Below are positions 1 through 11,755 of a stretch of DNA of 64,000 nt, in pieces. Each line of letters opens with the position of its first letter. Position 1 is the stretch's first letter. Location of the stretch: NCBI RefSeq assembly GCF_001949145.1, contig NW_019091393.1, positions 1,056,022 to 1,120,021 of the forward strand, given 5' to 3'. The stretch is from Acanthaster planci. Lineage: Eukaryota > Echinodermata > Asteroidea > Valvatida > Acanthasteridae. The notes beneath the pieces were generated by a model. It did no database searches, was not told where the DNA came from, and worked only from the letters and a program-made list of their open reading frames with translations. Made by a program: the position numbers and the translations under genes.

Positions 1-791
1 GTATTTTTTTCAAAGTGCGAAATCTCTATTTCCATTTGAACTGTTTGTGTTATTGACTCAAACAAGTTCCAAATATGCTTCTGTGCATTCCAGCCCTTTT
101 AAAAAAATGATTTGGTGCCAAGTCAAGTAATAGAAACACTTGCATCAGCAACGGTCCTATCCTTGACCTGCCTTGGCTTGATGGACATCCCACGAGTCTG
201 TTTTTGCAGTTAAACTTCCCTACTGTTTAATAACGAACAGACTTATGTACATAATTGTAAAATAGCCCATCATTGGCAACTGATAGAAATTAATCTTAAT
301 AAAACAAAAGAAAACTTGAGAAAAAAGTGTTCTTTGTTGTGAATTAGAGAAAACGTTTCCACCCTCACTTTTTTTGGCTGAAGAATTTTTACTGACAACT
401 GCCAGGCTCCTGATCTTGATAAGTGCTCATTTCCCTGATTTTGCAGCTGCAAGAAATGAAAAGTAGAAACAGATCTTGTGACATAGAGCTTACCAAAAAT
501 CAGCCATATCATGGCTACAACAAGTATACTTTTTACATTTGTTTGTAAACTGAAGATGTTAACTTTTGCTGGATAACTCAAAAATATGTTAAATATGAAA
601 GAGAAAACAGTTGATTTGGCCTATTATGCTTAATTCACTGCTCCTAACCCACAAAAAGGAAAAATATTGGCCGTCACCTTGTCACCTGGAAGTGTTTCCT
701 TAACAACATCCAAGCAAATCCCAAGAAGAGGTCCAGATCTGTAGGAAACTGGACCAGAACCCGGTCGTCTCAACCACTCCCCTGTTCTTTT
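1..791. other. CHERP 3' UTR / flanking DNA
   Basis: This AT-rich stretch follows the CHERP stop codon (minus strand). I see no exon with conserved protein similarity in it. A minus-strand ATTAAA-type poly(A) hexamer lies near 226-231, so much of the interval is probably CHERP 3' untranslated sequence. The exact transcript end cannot be seen. Confidence 0.45.
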
Positions 792-3700
792 TTAGGCTCC
801 ACCCCCTTTCTCACCTCTGGCTTTCATCCTGGTCATGAAGCTGCTGCTCTTGTTCTTACGGAAGCTCTCAAAGGGATCATTGATCTCCATGCCGACGCCG
901 CGGTACATGTCTATCTTGTCTCGGACCTCACCTCCCGAGACGGGGTCGACGATGCCTTGCTCCCTCGCTCCAAGACCCTGCCCACCCCAACCTAAACATC
1001 CGAGCAAAACATTGAAGAAATGCAGTGAGTTCTCTGCAAAATATTCTTTGCTGAACTCTGCAATACACCTCGGCACTGATTGCTACCATGTGTGCTTTCC
1101 TAAGGTGATTGGTGGTCCGAGGCCCCGCCCCCCATTGGCTCCACAGGAAGGGGCACATATGAACAAAGCATGACGTCATCAGAACATAAACCTATCAAGT
1201 TTTTATTCTCTTAAAAATTTCTTTAGGCTTGGGAGTCGCATGTTTTAGGCATTCTGGGGTATTGTAGAAGCGTCATGCCGTACGGTAGTGACTGCACTGT
1301 GTTGTAATGACAGCCACAGAGAATCCCAACACTACAATTTATCAAAGTGGTGACCAATTCTGGTGTCACTCTGTGTAGTAGAGAACAATTTTGAGAAAGC
1401 AAGGTTTAAAGTTTAGATATTTACCCATTTTCTTCATGAGCAAAGCTCCCTTGTTTTCTTCACCTAGCCTGGTGTTGGTGTTGGTCTGGTAAAATGGTTG
1501 TCTGTAGAGAAAAATATCAAACAAGAAAATGGTTTAGAGAATTAGTTCTATCAAACTGCTTCGTTTCATTTGTGTTATAATAAGAGAACTTCATAGACTT
1601 GCATTCCAAAGTCTGGTGACGGACTCCGGGATCGTTCTCTCCGCCTCCGTGGGGGTGTGCGAGAACGTGACCTGGATCTCGACCGGTTCCTCCTGCGCGG
1701 GGGCGGGGATCTAGAGTTGCTCCGCCTCCTGTAAGGGGGTGACCTGGACCGTGAGCGGGACGGAGAGACTGACCGACGGCGGCGAACCGGTGACTTGGAA
1801 CGGGAACGTGATCTGGACTTGGACCTGCGGTGAAGAAGAAGATTCAAGGTTTTAAATATGCCGTTACAATAGCAAATCTGGTGGCAGCTGTGACACTATC
1901 ACTAGTAAGCTGCAGTGGCCCCCAGCAATGGTGGTAAGCACTGTGATAGCTATTGTATGGAGCCACTGTTTCATGGCAGTCGCTCTATACAAAGACTGAC
2001 AAAGTGCTTTCTGCCATTAAAGGGGGCCATCAGGAATGCCCAGTAACATGTCACTGGATTCGTCTATATCACTCCTTATGTCAGGAATGCACAAGGAGGA
2101 CTGAAGCAATCTAGTCTGGTGCTGGGTGTGATCACCAACTCAAAGATAATTAAAAACAACGTTGATATACGGGCATGAGACCAAGATGGCTGCGGCATCT
2201 GTGATTTTAGCAGGGCTTGAATCTCTGAATCTTGATCAGTAAGTCTGTCATTGATTCACTGGCACCAGAACCGGCCTCACAAATGCAGGGAACCGACGTT
2301 GGGATCACTGACGGAGATCAAAATCAGCGTGAAACAAGCCTTGTGTCTACCTGTATCTTCTCCTGGACCTCTGTGCGTCTTCCTCCAGACGCGGGGATGG
2401 TGATCGGGACGATGAGCTGTCACGACGGATCGGTGAGGGAATGTGGACTTTCCTCTGTACCCCCTCATGTTCCAACCTCTCCTTCTTCAGTTTGGAATAT
2501 TTCTGCTTGGCCTTGAAGAACTCAAACAGCCCATTTTGCTCCCAACCCTCGCTGGAACGATCCAAACATTATCCGTTACAGTTTAACGTCAATAACCTTT
2601 GTAGAACTTTTCACAATGAAACCTCAACCCCAAACAAGTTATGACGTGTACAGTCACCATTCTGATTCAAATTTAAAGTATTGTTTTGCAACATAGCATT
2701 CCGGTCATGTATTTGCACCATGCACAACTGCTGAGGGCGCTATACAGCCTGCCGACAGTCAATGGTAGCCACCATCTACAATTAATTTACTGGTCTGTGT
2801 AAACTGTTGAATTATAATTCATTGCCAGTTCAGCAAATGTAAACACACTAATGGGACCTCTGCGGTTTAACTTCCACCATTACGGGGTCTTGATGTACAC
2901 TGATCCACTGATCTCGTCACACTTCAGGGCATTAAGGGAGGGGGGTCTTGAAACGGAACTTTTGTGTACCTGTTTCTTGGTGCTTCTCTTGACGGAGGTG
3001 CATAGAAGGCCTCGACAGCTGCCAACAGTCTCTTGCTGGGGGGCTGTGGAGGAGGTAATCGGATGTCTTCAGGGTCCAACGGTTCGTACTCGGTGTCTTC
3101 AAGCTGTGATTGCCAACAAAAATGAAAACATCGCTTGCATGAGCAAAGTTTATGAATAACTCCTCTTTCAAAACAGCAGTTCTTAACTAGTGCCAGAAAG
3201 TCAGTTTAGCCTATTCAGAACTTACAAAATGAAACTTTTTGAAATTTTTTACACCCTATTGCTTAGTCTCAGTACTTCAGAATTTTTTTTCTCAGAGAGA
3301 CCCAATTGGAGTACGTACCTCATGAGATCCCAAAATACCACTTTAAATTGAAAATAGAAGGCTTTAATTTCAGACTGGTTCAGGATATGTTTGAATAAAT
3401 CTTTTCTCCCTGTGATTTCTGTCAATGTTGATAGGTGTCCAAAACAAGGGAAAAGATTGCCATACCTTGACGAGCGGAGCCATGAGACCAGCTGGAAGGT
3501 CGAAGTAGGGAACCTCGGGCATGAGGGATGGGTCGTTAGGATCCAGCGGCATGATCTCCATGTCCGGCGGGAGCACATTGGGGTTGAAGTCTGGCGGAAA
3601 ATCTTGAGGGAACTCGTTGAAGCCGGGCGGAGGCTTGGAGAAGTCCGGCATCGGGGGTATAGGCCCCCGGGGATGGTTAGGCGGATGGAGCATGGGCATC

Positions 3701-6700
3701 GGGGGCGGCATGCCTGGCTGAGGAGGGGGGAAATTTGGAGGCGGCAAACCTGCAAGAAAGACCAAAGTGATACATTTTATCAACAATCTTACTTGGGGAC
3801 TTGACAAGCATGCTATCTCAGGGGTGTTTTTACTTCATAAGTGTCAAACCCTAACGCAACTGCATGACATGCAGAAGATAACGAACACTGCATTCACTCC
3901 AAGCAAATCAGTGATATGTGTGATTTATAACAATCTGTCACAACTGAAAATCCATTTGACGACAGCTTGTTTCTTTGCCAGAAACACCAGTCACAGAGTT
4001 TGATCGTCACCTACCCGGTTGGAAGGGCACCCTGGGTATGCTTCCAAAGCCTGGCGGGGGCACAGAGGGATCAAAGTTGGGGAACATGGTTGCCATGGCA
4101 GCCGGATCAATGGGAACTGCAACAACATAATAACAATCAAAGGTTTATAAGATTTGATAAAAAAACCAATCATGACCAGAATGGCATCTTCCAACAAATC
4201 AGACAGGTGTAACAGGTGTTAGGGGATGTAAACTTGAAAAGACTGACATTCTTCAGAGGTAACTCACGACGGGTGTTAGCCTCAAACTTCACCTGAATCC
4301 ACAGTAAATGTACTTCATTCTGCAATACTGTACTGAAATCAAATACTATTTGAATTATTGGATACCTGATGACATGCTCAAGCCATTCTGAGAGAGCATA
4401 CTGAGAAGTCTTGTGTGTTAGAGTCGCTTGGAGGTCATTGAACTGACATTCTTGGCAATTTTTTTTCTAGAAAAATCCCGGAATCGTCCAAAATGCTCCA
4501 TTGAGTAAGAATCCTGCGGGACACTCTTTTGTTACAAACCTACATGGAGTAAGTCCTGTATAAATTTGTAGTGGCTAAGCTCAACCTTCCTCAATCCTAC
4601 AAAATCCTCCAGAACCTCCTGATGGATTTTGAAGGATGTGGGAAGGTTGAGGATCATGTGGGGGATTCTATGAGTACCTACCTGGTGGCATACCAGGCCC
4701 TGAGGATACCGACCCTGGTGCTCCAGGAATTATCCCAGGCATACCTCCTGCTCCTGAGAATAAAACGTAGATAAAAACTGTCTAGACCGGTCTAAAGCAA
4801 GGTTCAAAATTTACTCACGCTCACTTCAGCATGCTGGATCTGTACTGGAGGTCGTGGGTTCGAGTCCCACCCAAGTCAGCTTATGAATGTATTTGCAAGC
4901 TCTGAGACAAACACCGAGTATACAGTGTTATAATATACATGTTGGTGTAAGGGCAAAACCCATTATTGAAGTACATCTTGTAACGGACATTACAAGTTGT
5001 CTAAGGACCTGGAGTGGGATTCGAACCCACGACCTCCTTCTTCCTAGTGCAGATGTCTTTACCTTTCAACCATCAGGGTTATTGGGTTGGCTGGTTGGTT
5101 CTGAAGATCAGCCAGTGCTGAGAGCACACATTACTTACAAGAAGTAATTTGGATTTTGGTAAGCTCATATAGCCAAGTGTAACCTTTCTTATGCTTAGCA
5201 AGTTTGTAAAACTGAATATTTGTATCTGTTGAGTTGAATTGGACCTACCCATCATGGACATGCTAGCTGGGGGCAGGTTGTTCCCTGGCATGGATGTGTT
5301 GACATCGTTGCCATCAGGTCCTTGATCATCAGCTTCCTGCAAGCAACGAGGGAACAGGTGGAATGTTCAGTCAATATGTCAAATGTTAGAGAGTTCATTC
5401 CGATGCAAACATTTCCTGCTATCTCAAACCTCACAACGATTTCACCTAAAAAAATTAAGGCCTTTTCCAAGGCTTTCAGGGATTCTCATTGAAAATTCCT
5501 TAGCTATTGCGGAGTTCCAAATATAAACGACTTCTGCTGGAGGCTGGGCACTCCAGGAGGTCGGAGTATGGCTCATAGGATAGGAAAAAAAATCCATTTG
5601 ATATTTTTCTGATAAATTACTTCAAAGACATTTTCTGGGATTTCAAGGTATAAGAGAAAACTGTGGATTTTTTTTCCGTTAGCCCTCTATATCGGAGAAA
5701 AAATTCTGGGAAGAAAATTACCCCCATCTTAAAATATGTAAGCACTCTGTCCACATCTTTTCAAACACAAGCAATACTGCAATTCTAAAGACAGAGCGAC
5801 AATCCATCTTAGATATAAGGGATTCATTGATCCTCTTTGGCTGACATTTCTGTTTACCTGTCTGGCTTCAACTGTGCTCTGGTCGTTGCCGGTCAACTTA
5901 TCGAGACGTGCATCCAGGCCTTGAATCATCGAGTTGACATGATCCACAAACTCGTCATGTTGCTTCTGCAGTCTGGACAGCTGTTCAGCGATGCCCTCTC
6001 GGACATGAGATACCACCTCCGAAAATTGCTCTAGCTGACCGGCCTGAAATGGAGAAGGCAAAAGATGTGTGATGGCAGGGATATGGAAGAGACGCAAACA
6101 TTGGCGTGATTTCTCTTGAATTGTAATGGCGCTGAATAATGAAGTCACAAGGGGAGTAATGCCGTTGAATTGTGGTCTCTGGTCCTCAAACTCAACATCT
6201 TGAAGGTAATTCTGCATATTGTGGATCTGAGTCCAGCCCGAGGTACCGTTACTTCTTTCCTTCCATAAATGGATGGACACCTGCATGGCCAGAGTTGGTC
6301 AGTGAGTTTGAAAACTTCTCCAAAGGAAGCCCGAGATGGACTTTGATCATAGGTAGTAATGATGTCACATCTTGACAGCCAATTATTTTAGCAATGGTTG
6401 TCATAACTGAAAATAATGACAAAATTATGCCGCCCCCTAGTCACACTCAAACTATTCATGCAAGTTCTGTGTTTGCTATGGAAAGATTTTTCAGAAATGC
6501 TGACAAATGTTTACCTTAAAAGCTGACATGGAGCTCTCCGGGTTCTTCAATGCTATCATGACATCATCACCAAAGTACTTGTTCGTTTCCCACAGTTTGA
6601 GAACCTGTCCAAAAATATAGCCATGACACAAGAGGTCAGTGGAGCCAGTCCAAAACAAATGAGAAATGTTCATTACAAAAATTGTGGGCGCAAGAAGTGA

Positions 6701-9700
6701 AAATCACAGATTGTTAGATAGGGCCAAGAGCTACTCAGGAAATTCTGATGAGTATTTCTGGAAACACTCAAAATGAGCAACTCAAGAGGGTTGTGCAATG
6801 GGTCATTGGTCTAAACAATGCCACTTTTCTGACCGAGGTTTCGCAACTTTTTCCCTTACTGTCATTTTGACTAACATGCTTACGACATAAAATTTGAAAA
6901 TTAACAAGTCCAGAACTATTGAAGAAACAGAATATTTTGCAAAACTGAGAAAGCACCGTGCATCCAAGAATGCAAATGTGGTTAACAATTACTGCCCTCT
7001 CAGAGAGTCTTTAGTGATTGGGGAAACATCACTGACTGCTGTCAAGAGAAAGAATGAAAGCAATATCAACTGCAATGACATTTCTGCCATAACAGAACTG
7101 GTCTTGATCGTACAGTCATCATCCAGATTCATGTGGATACATTAAATCACACCCTTACAGTCTGCAATTCAATACTTTTTCCCTTCCAAACGTGACTACC
7201 TTCTCCAGTTTCTTTTTCTTTTCCTCGTCGGCGCTGAGGTACGTCGAGCAGAAGATGGGCCCGACCACTTGGCCTAACGCTTGCTGGAGATTCCCGGCAC
7301 CGCGCCGCATACTAGGAAATAATTTTAAACAAAACATCAACTGTTATGAACTGAGAAACAACCTGCGCATCAAATCAGGTAGGGCAGTGAATAACATGGC
7401 AGCTCGATCTTTTGTTCCGAGCTCGGTTGTTTGTTACAAAGCCCATTTCCTTTTGAATGATTTCGGGCACCCCGGCCATATGCATATACGGCCAACGTTT
7501 CTGGTACCGGTGCTCAGTGATTAAGACTTCCACTCAGAGTACCACAGGACCTAGTAATGAAAAGATTGTCCAATATACCATCCTTAGGGAGCGTTTTTTT
7601 CAGAATGTTTAATTTAAAACACCTTGTTTTTATTCCAGTGTTGGTGACCTGCAACTGGGAACAATGGAACAGTGCCTCGGAGTGGTCTCCTTACAAAATG
7701 GACCATTTCCACGATGCAGGAACATTCTGATGGAAAGCTAGTGTTCCAGAGGGAACCATCCAACAGAGCACAATCGTTCCTGACTTTGGAGACATTTCCT
7801 TAAGACTGGAACTACACTTTCTTACAACCCGAGTTAGAAAGGACCTAACATACGTGCTTGTTTGGGTGGACTTACCAGTGATGAGTGACATCGTTGATGA
7901 GATAGATCAGATGTAGCTTGGCCTCAAAGGGAGTTCCAAGGGGTATAATCTTATGCAGGAGATAATGAGCTATCAGTAGGCAGTGCTTGTCAGACTTGGC
8001 CCAGGAAAATATCCAGAGCTTTCCGTTCTGTGGATGAAAAAAGTCAACTTCAACATTTCACAGAGATTTGGAATGGCTCTTTTTCACCTGGTAACAAAAC
8101 TGGGAGTGTATTCTGTTCTCCTATTAGGTTTGGGTTAAAATCTGGCTTATGTAACCCATCAGTCGTTACCGATATTGCATCTTTGGTGCAGGAATCAATG
8201 ATGGTCTGAAGCCTGGTGTCAAAATCTCCGATATCCACTTCCAGCTCCTTCGCTAAATTTTGGATCTCTTGATTTTGAGCGGACACGATGCCCAACTCAA
8301 TCTGCTCCTGTCAATTGAGAAAAAAATCAAAAGAAATATGAGTTACCATGCAATAGAGACTCTCAAGACTTGAAAATCGCCGGTTGGAACTTCAGTGTGT
8401 AAGAGAAACAACAAAATTAGAAAAATTGCGATGTAAATATGATTTCTTTCTACGAAAAAGGCACTATCATACTCAGGAATTTTCAATTCAAAAGGGAACA
8501 AATCAAACACCATCTATCTTCCTTAATGACTTGAAAACTACCAGAATGTGCCAATCTGGCGAAGAAACACTAATTTAGGAGAGACAAAACTGCAAGTTTT
8601 GTTTGATTACATTTTTTCTGTCATAACCCATAGACTTTGTGCACAAGGTCTCAGGTGGTGGCTGAGTATGGCGCTCTTTCCCAATGAAATTTCTGGTTGG
8701 TAAAAACTGGTTACCAGAGAGTATCGCATGAGATTAAGTGCCTGTGACTGGTTTCCTCCAATGATTTGAAAAGAAGGGAATTCTGCTACACAGGTTTTTC
8801 TGCTTCAAAGTTCCTAACATGGTAAGTTGCTCTTGCCTGCTGCTGGAGAAGAAAAACTTCATGTTGCTTCTGTAAGTTCTCCTCGCTCTCTTTGATCTGT
8901 GCCTGTAACTGCTCTCGCTCCCCCAGGATCTGCTGCTGTTCTTGTTCCAGTTGTTCTTTCTCCTGCTGTTCCTTCAGTAGCTGGTCTTGCTTCTCCTTCT
9001 CGGCTTGCAGCTGCTGTTGCATGTGCTGCTGCTGAAACTGCAGTTGTTGTTGTTGCTGCTGCTGTTGCTGCTGTAAAGCTGGGTGGTGTGGTGGGGCCAG
9101 CGGCTGGGCTGGGTGCGGCATGGGCGGGGGAGGTTGGGGCTGTGGGTGTGGCTGGGGCTGCGGCTGCTGCCAGGGAGGCGGGGCCATCTGCGGGGGTGGC
9201 TGTTGCATCTGCGGTGTTGGCATCTGCGGCGGCATCGGCAGGGGGTGTTGTTGCTGCTGCTGCCAGGGCGCAGACTGGATAGACTGCTGGGTGATGACAT
9301 CCTGAATTATAGCCTGTTGCTGAGCTAGCTTTTCTTTACGTTGTCGCATGACTGAAATGATCAAATAAAATATGGTTATAGAGTGACTCTGACAGATGTG
9401 CTTTCAACAAACTTTAGCAAGGTAGACAAAAAATGGAATTTTGCAGTGTTTTGCATTTGAAGTGATTCTTTCTTGAAGTATTCACTAAGAACCACCCAAC
9501 ATCCATCAAAATGGAACATGACACAGACATCAAATATCATATCCAGAACTAAAACATCAAGACCAACGTATCTTAATGGAAGCCTAGCTATGCAGACCTA
9601 ATCTGACAAACTCAGACAAGAACAGGAGGTTGATATTCAAGGATGGGTTCGAGTAAAGTTGGCAAGCACTGAAATATATGAAACTCACTTTGTTGCTCAG

Positions 9701-10393
9701 TTGCAACTTTACACTGGTAGTAGTTGAAGTGCTCTCCTCCATACAGGAAGTTGAATTTAGGGTTGTTCATCTGCTTGTGTTTCGTCATCTTTTCAAACTC
9801 TGGTCCATTCCTAGCCACAAAGTTGGCCAGCTTGTCAATGATGTTCTTCAGTTCAGGATCTGAATTTTCACCCAAAAATAATTGAAGAAAAAAATCATAA
9901 CTAGGCTAATCCAAGTAGTCAATTAGCCAGTTGAAATAAATCAGAGTCAAGAAAGTAAAGTGCTGAAAAATACAAAATGCATTCAAAGAAATACAGGCCT
10001 AGGGCCTATTTGGAAAAGGAGACCTTCAATTTACAATCTTGTGCCCAGTTTCCGGACAGTACGCTTTGAATTTCCGCGCAAATGGATTCGGACTTAAAGT
10101 TTATACATAAATTTTTTACATGATTTTGTATTTCAGATTATGTCTTAAATGACTGTAACAAACACTTTAAAATACAAGCGAAGACAACCATCAACACTAG
10201 TCACTTCTTGAGAAAATGCGCGAACGGGCTGACCATGCTGACATGGCTGGCGTGACGGGTGCGCCAAATTGGTACAACGCGCGTTAACAATTCGGTAATT
10301 AGGCTGAATTTACGTTGCTTGTTGCCAGTAAAATCGATCAGTAATTTTCACAAAGCATAACTCACCGTCTGGGGCGATTGGCTGATTATCCAT
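792..10393 (-). CDS. CHERP: CHERP, SURP/CID/RS/G-patch splicing factor
   Basis: Calcium homeostasis ER protein homologue. In vertebrates it is a nuclear U2 snRNP-associated SR-related factor. Coding exons (5' to 3'): 10393-10366, 9859-9689, 9351-8837, 8307-8170, 8027-7876, 7311-7200, 6604-6515, 6043-5858, 5336-5249, 4753-4682, 4116-4015, 3749-3466, 3103-2970, 2551-2351, 1824-1599, 1485-1425, 991-792. The total is 2760 nt, 919 aa, against about 916 in human. Domains: SURP module at about 11-62 (FVARNGPEFE); a Q/P-rich stretch with long glutamine runs at about 85-230; RNA polymerase II CTD-interacting (CID) domain at about 239-402 (CTKDAIS, LHLIYLIND); coiled coil at about 403-464; proline-rich middle; the conserved block NVPYFDLPAGLMAPLVK-type near 630-646 (here EVPYFDLPAG); RS/SP-rich tail at about 700-830; G-patch at about 840-890 (GLGAREQGI) and a terminal KARGEK-type tail. 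Intron 3 probably has a GC donor. The exon 15/16 junction (donor 1599, acceptor 1485) is the least certain join. Identity is very secure. Confidence 0.95.
4578..4660. repeat. palindromic dispersed repeat, copy in CHERP intron 10
   Basis: A near-palindrome: CTCAACCTTCC followed by TACAAAATCC on one arm, and GGATTTTGAAGGATGTGGGAAGGTTGAG-like sequence returning on the other. Related sequence occurs near 18375-18555, 46205-46290 and 54180-54260 in introns of other genes, so this is an interspersed family and not a local accident. No coding capacity. Confidence 0.5.
4835..5075. mobile_element. pair of inverted tRNA-like (pol III B-box) segments
   Basis: Lies in CHERP intron 9. On the plus strand at about 4845-4875 is GGAGGTCGTGGGTTCGAGTC, a perfect tRNA B box with its T-arm stem. 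On the minus strand at about 5008-5038 the same 19-base sequence occurs, ending GAATC. Upstream of the minus copy is an A-box-like stretch. About 130 bp separate the two. This looks like a tRNA-derived SINE, or two, in inverted orientation. Neither copy folds as a complete tRNA with a credible anticodon arm, so I do not call tRNA genes. Confidence 0.5.
8600..8790. repeat. diverged copy of the GTGCACA fold-back repeat
   Basis: Lies in CHERP intron 3. The segment around 8628-8695 (CCCATAGACTTTGTGCACA, then a GTGGTG block and GCTCTTTCC) matches in order the left arm of the inverted-repeat element at 19740-19800 in PPWD1 intron 1. The right arm here is degenerate. It is probably an old non-autonomous element. 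Confidence 0.4.
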
Positions 10394-10560
10394 CGTGGGA
10401 AACTTGAGCACAATAACCTATTTTTATTGGTGATATTTCCCCACTTCTCGCAGCCAACGCGACGCGAACCCAGTCCCCAACTGTTTTGCGCCCTCTATTG
10501 ACATGATTAGTAGCAACGATTAGACTGGCGTAGTGTTAATATTAGAGGTGACTTTGGGGG
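10394..10560 (-). promoter_or_regulatory. CHERP 5' UTR and promoter region
   Basis: The CHERP ATG (10393) is followed by only 28 coding bases before a GT donor, so the first exon is short. The interval upstream contains an inverted CCAAT (plus-strand ATTGG near 10425) and no obvious TATA box. It sits directly beyond the inferred PPWD1 poly(A) site, so the CHERP promoter has at most about 200 bp of private space. The start codon is supported by the DPELKN exon joining in phase. Confidence 0.4.
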
Positions 10561-10607
10561 TCAAATTTACTCTTGTGATAAAGAACTTTGTGTCTTAAAA
10601 CACATTT

Positions 10608-10613
10608 TTTATT
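10608..10613 (-). terminator. candidate poly(A) signal of PPWD1
   Basis: An AATAAA hexamer on the minus strand, 1.14 kb beyond the PPWD1 stop codon. It is the best-placed signal before the CHERP promoter. It is inferred from the hexamer only. Confidence 0.45.
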
Positions 10614-10849
10614 AACAATATCCAAAAGTATACAATCAAAGTCATAGATTATGAGAACCATTCACTTATTCATTTGATTTCTAATTATTATTATTTTCTA
10701 ATAACAAGTTGATGTGTATGAGATGAACATGATTATTTTCAATGCATTTACTCGATGTCAAGTTTTTGAATATTTCAAAACAGATTTATGTATCCCATTC
10801 TGGGCCACGAATTTGCTGGATTGAAATGACCGTGATGGATGGGCCAGAT

Positions 10850-11220
10850 AGATCCAAATCATGAACAGAATCTTGCGCTGAATGGGCAGGCACAAATGAC
10901 CTGATAAACAGTGACTGCAGCCAGTACTGCGAACCTGTGTGGTTCGCTCGTCGCCCAGCACCCGAATAGGCACTGTGAAGGGCTGATTGCTTTGCAGTGT
11001 GATTGGCTACATTGTGCACGACCTGCGACCACGAGTTTATCACTTCCTGTTAGCGAAGCATGAATTAATTTTTTGGGTTCGTCAATGGCAATGCTTTGGC
11101 ACGGGCAAAGTGTCAGGCCATCTGCCCTTCTCAGTACCTTGTTCGGGCGCAGGCGATGAGCGAACCTGCGTGCATGAGTCCAGAACTTTCATCCAATCCC
11201 AGCATCAGATTCTGACCTCA
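10850..11220. repeat. large imperfect fold-back in PPWD1 3' region
   Basis: Sequence at about 10925-10985 (GGTTCGCTCGTCGCC, CACCCGAATAGG, AAGGGC) is the imperfect reverse complement of about 11115-11180 (GCCCTT, CTTGTTCGGGCG, GGCGATGAGCGAACC). Weaker pairing extends outward on both sides. It lies between the PPWD1 stop and its likely poly(A) signal, so a transcript could fold into a long hairpin. It looks like an old fold-back element. Confidence 0.45.
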
Positions 11221-11755
11221 TACATATTCATTGCGTCACAGAATCAGCTTGCCGTTGATTTAGTGAATGTTAGCTACTGGTAAATGCCGCACAAACATCC
11301 TGCTCTGACAGTGATTGGCATGTTGTTCCTCACAGAGAAAAGTGGCCCAATCAAAATTACTGACCAACCCCAAAAGAGGTAGGATTTTTTATAACAAAGG
11401 ACATTTTCACCAGGACTGAGCACTGATATGTAACAAGAAGTGGAAAGACTAGTATTTTTATTTGAGCATTTCCATTTGGAAGGCCAAAAAAAGCTCTACT
11501 TCATCCATTTGCAAAGTGAAACTGAAAACATTGGAGTCCATAAATTCCAATCTAGCCTCGCTTTTGGCAAAACGGCCAACACAAAGTACCTCAGCTCCAG
11601 TCAATTTCTCACAACTTCCTCTCAAAGTTTCAACAAAACTAAGCAAGATATGTTAAGGAAGGCTGGTAGAACTCAAGACCCACTGCTTTACAGCGAACTT
11701 CAAAGGGGCTTCCTCAGAGCAAGTTCTCTCGGGGCAGAGTCTACTCCAGCGAAAG

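Noticed and set aside
4835-5075. Functional tRNA genes
   Set aside because: B boxes are perfect, but I cannot form a full cloverleaf with a plausible anticodon loop and acceptor stem.
8899-9328. Plus-strand alanine/glycine/leucine-rich open frames
   Set aside because: Antisense shadows of the CHERP CAG-rich exon.
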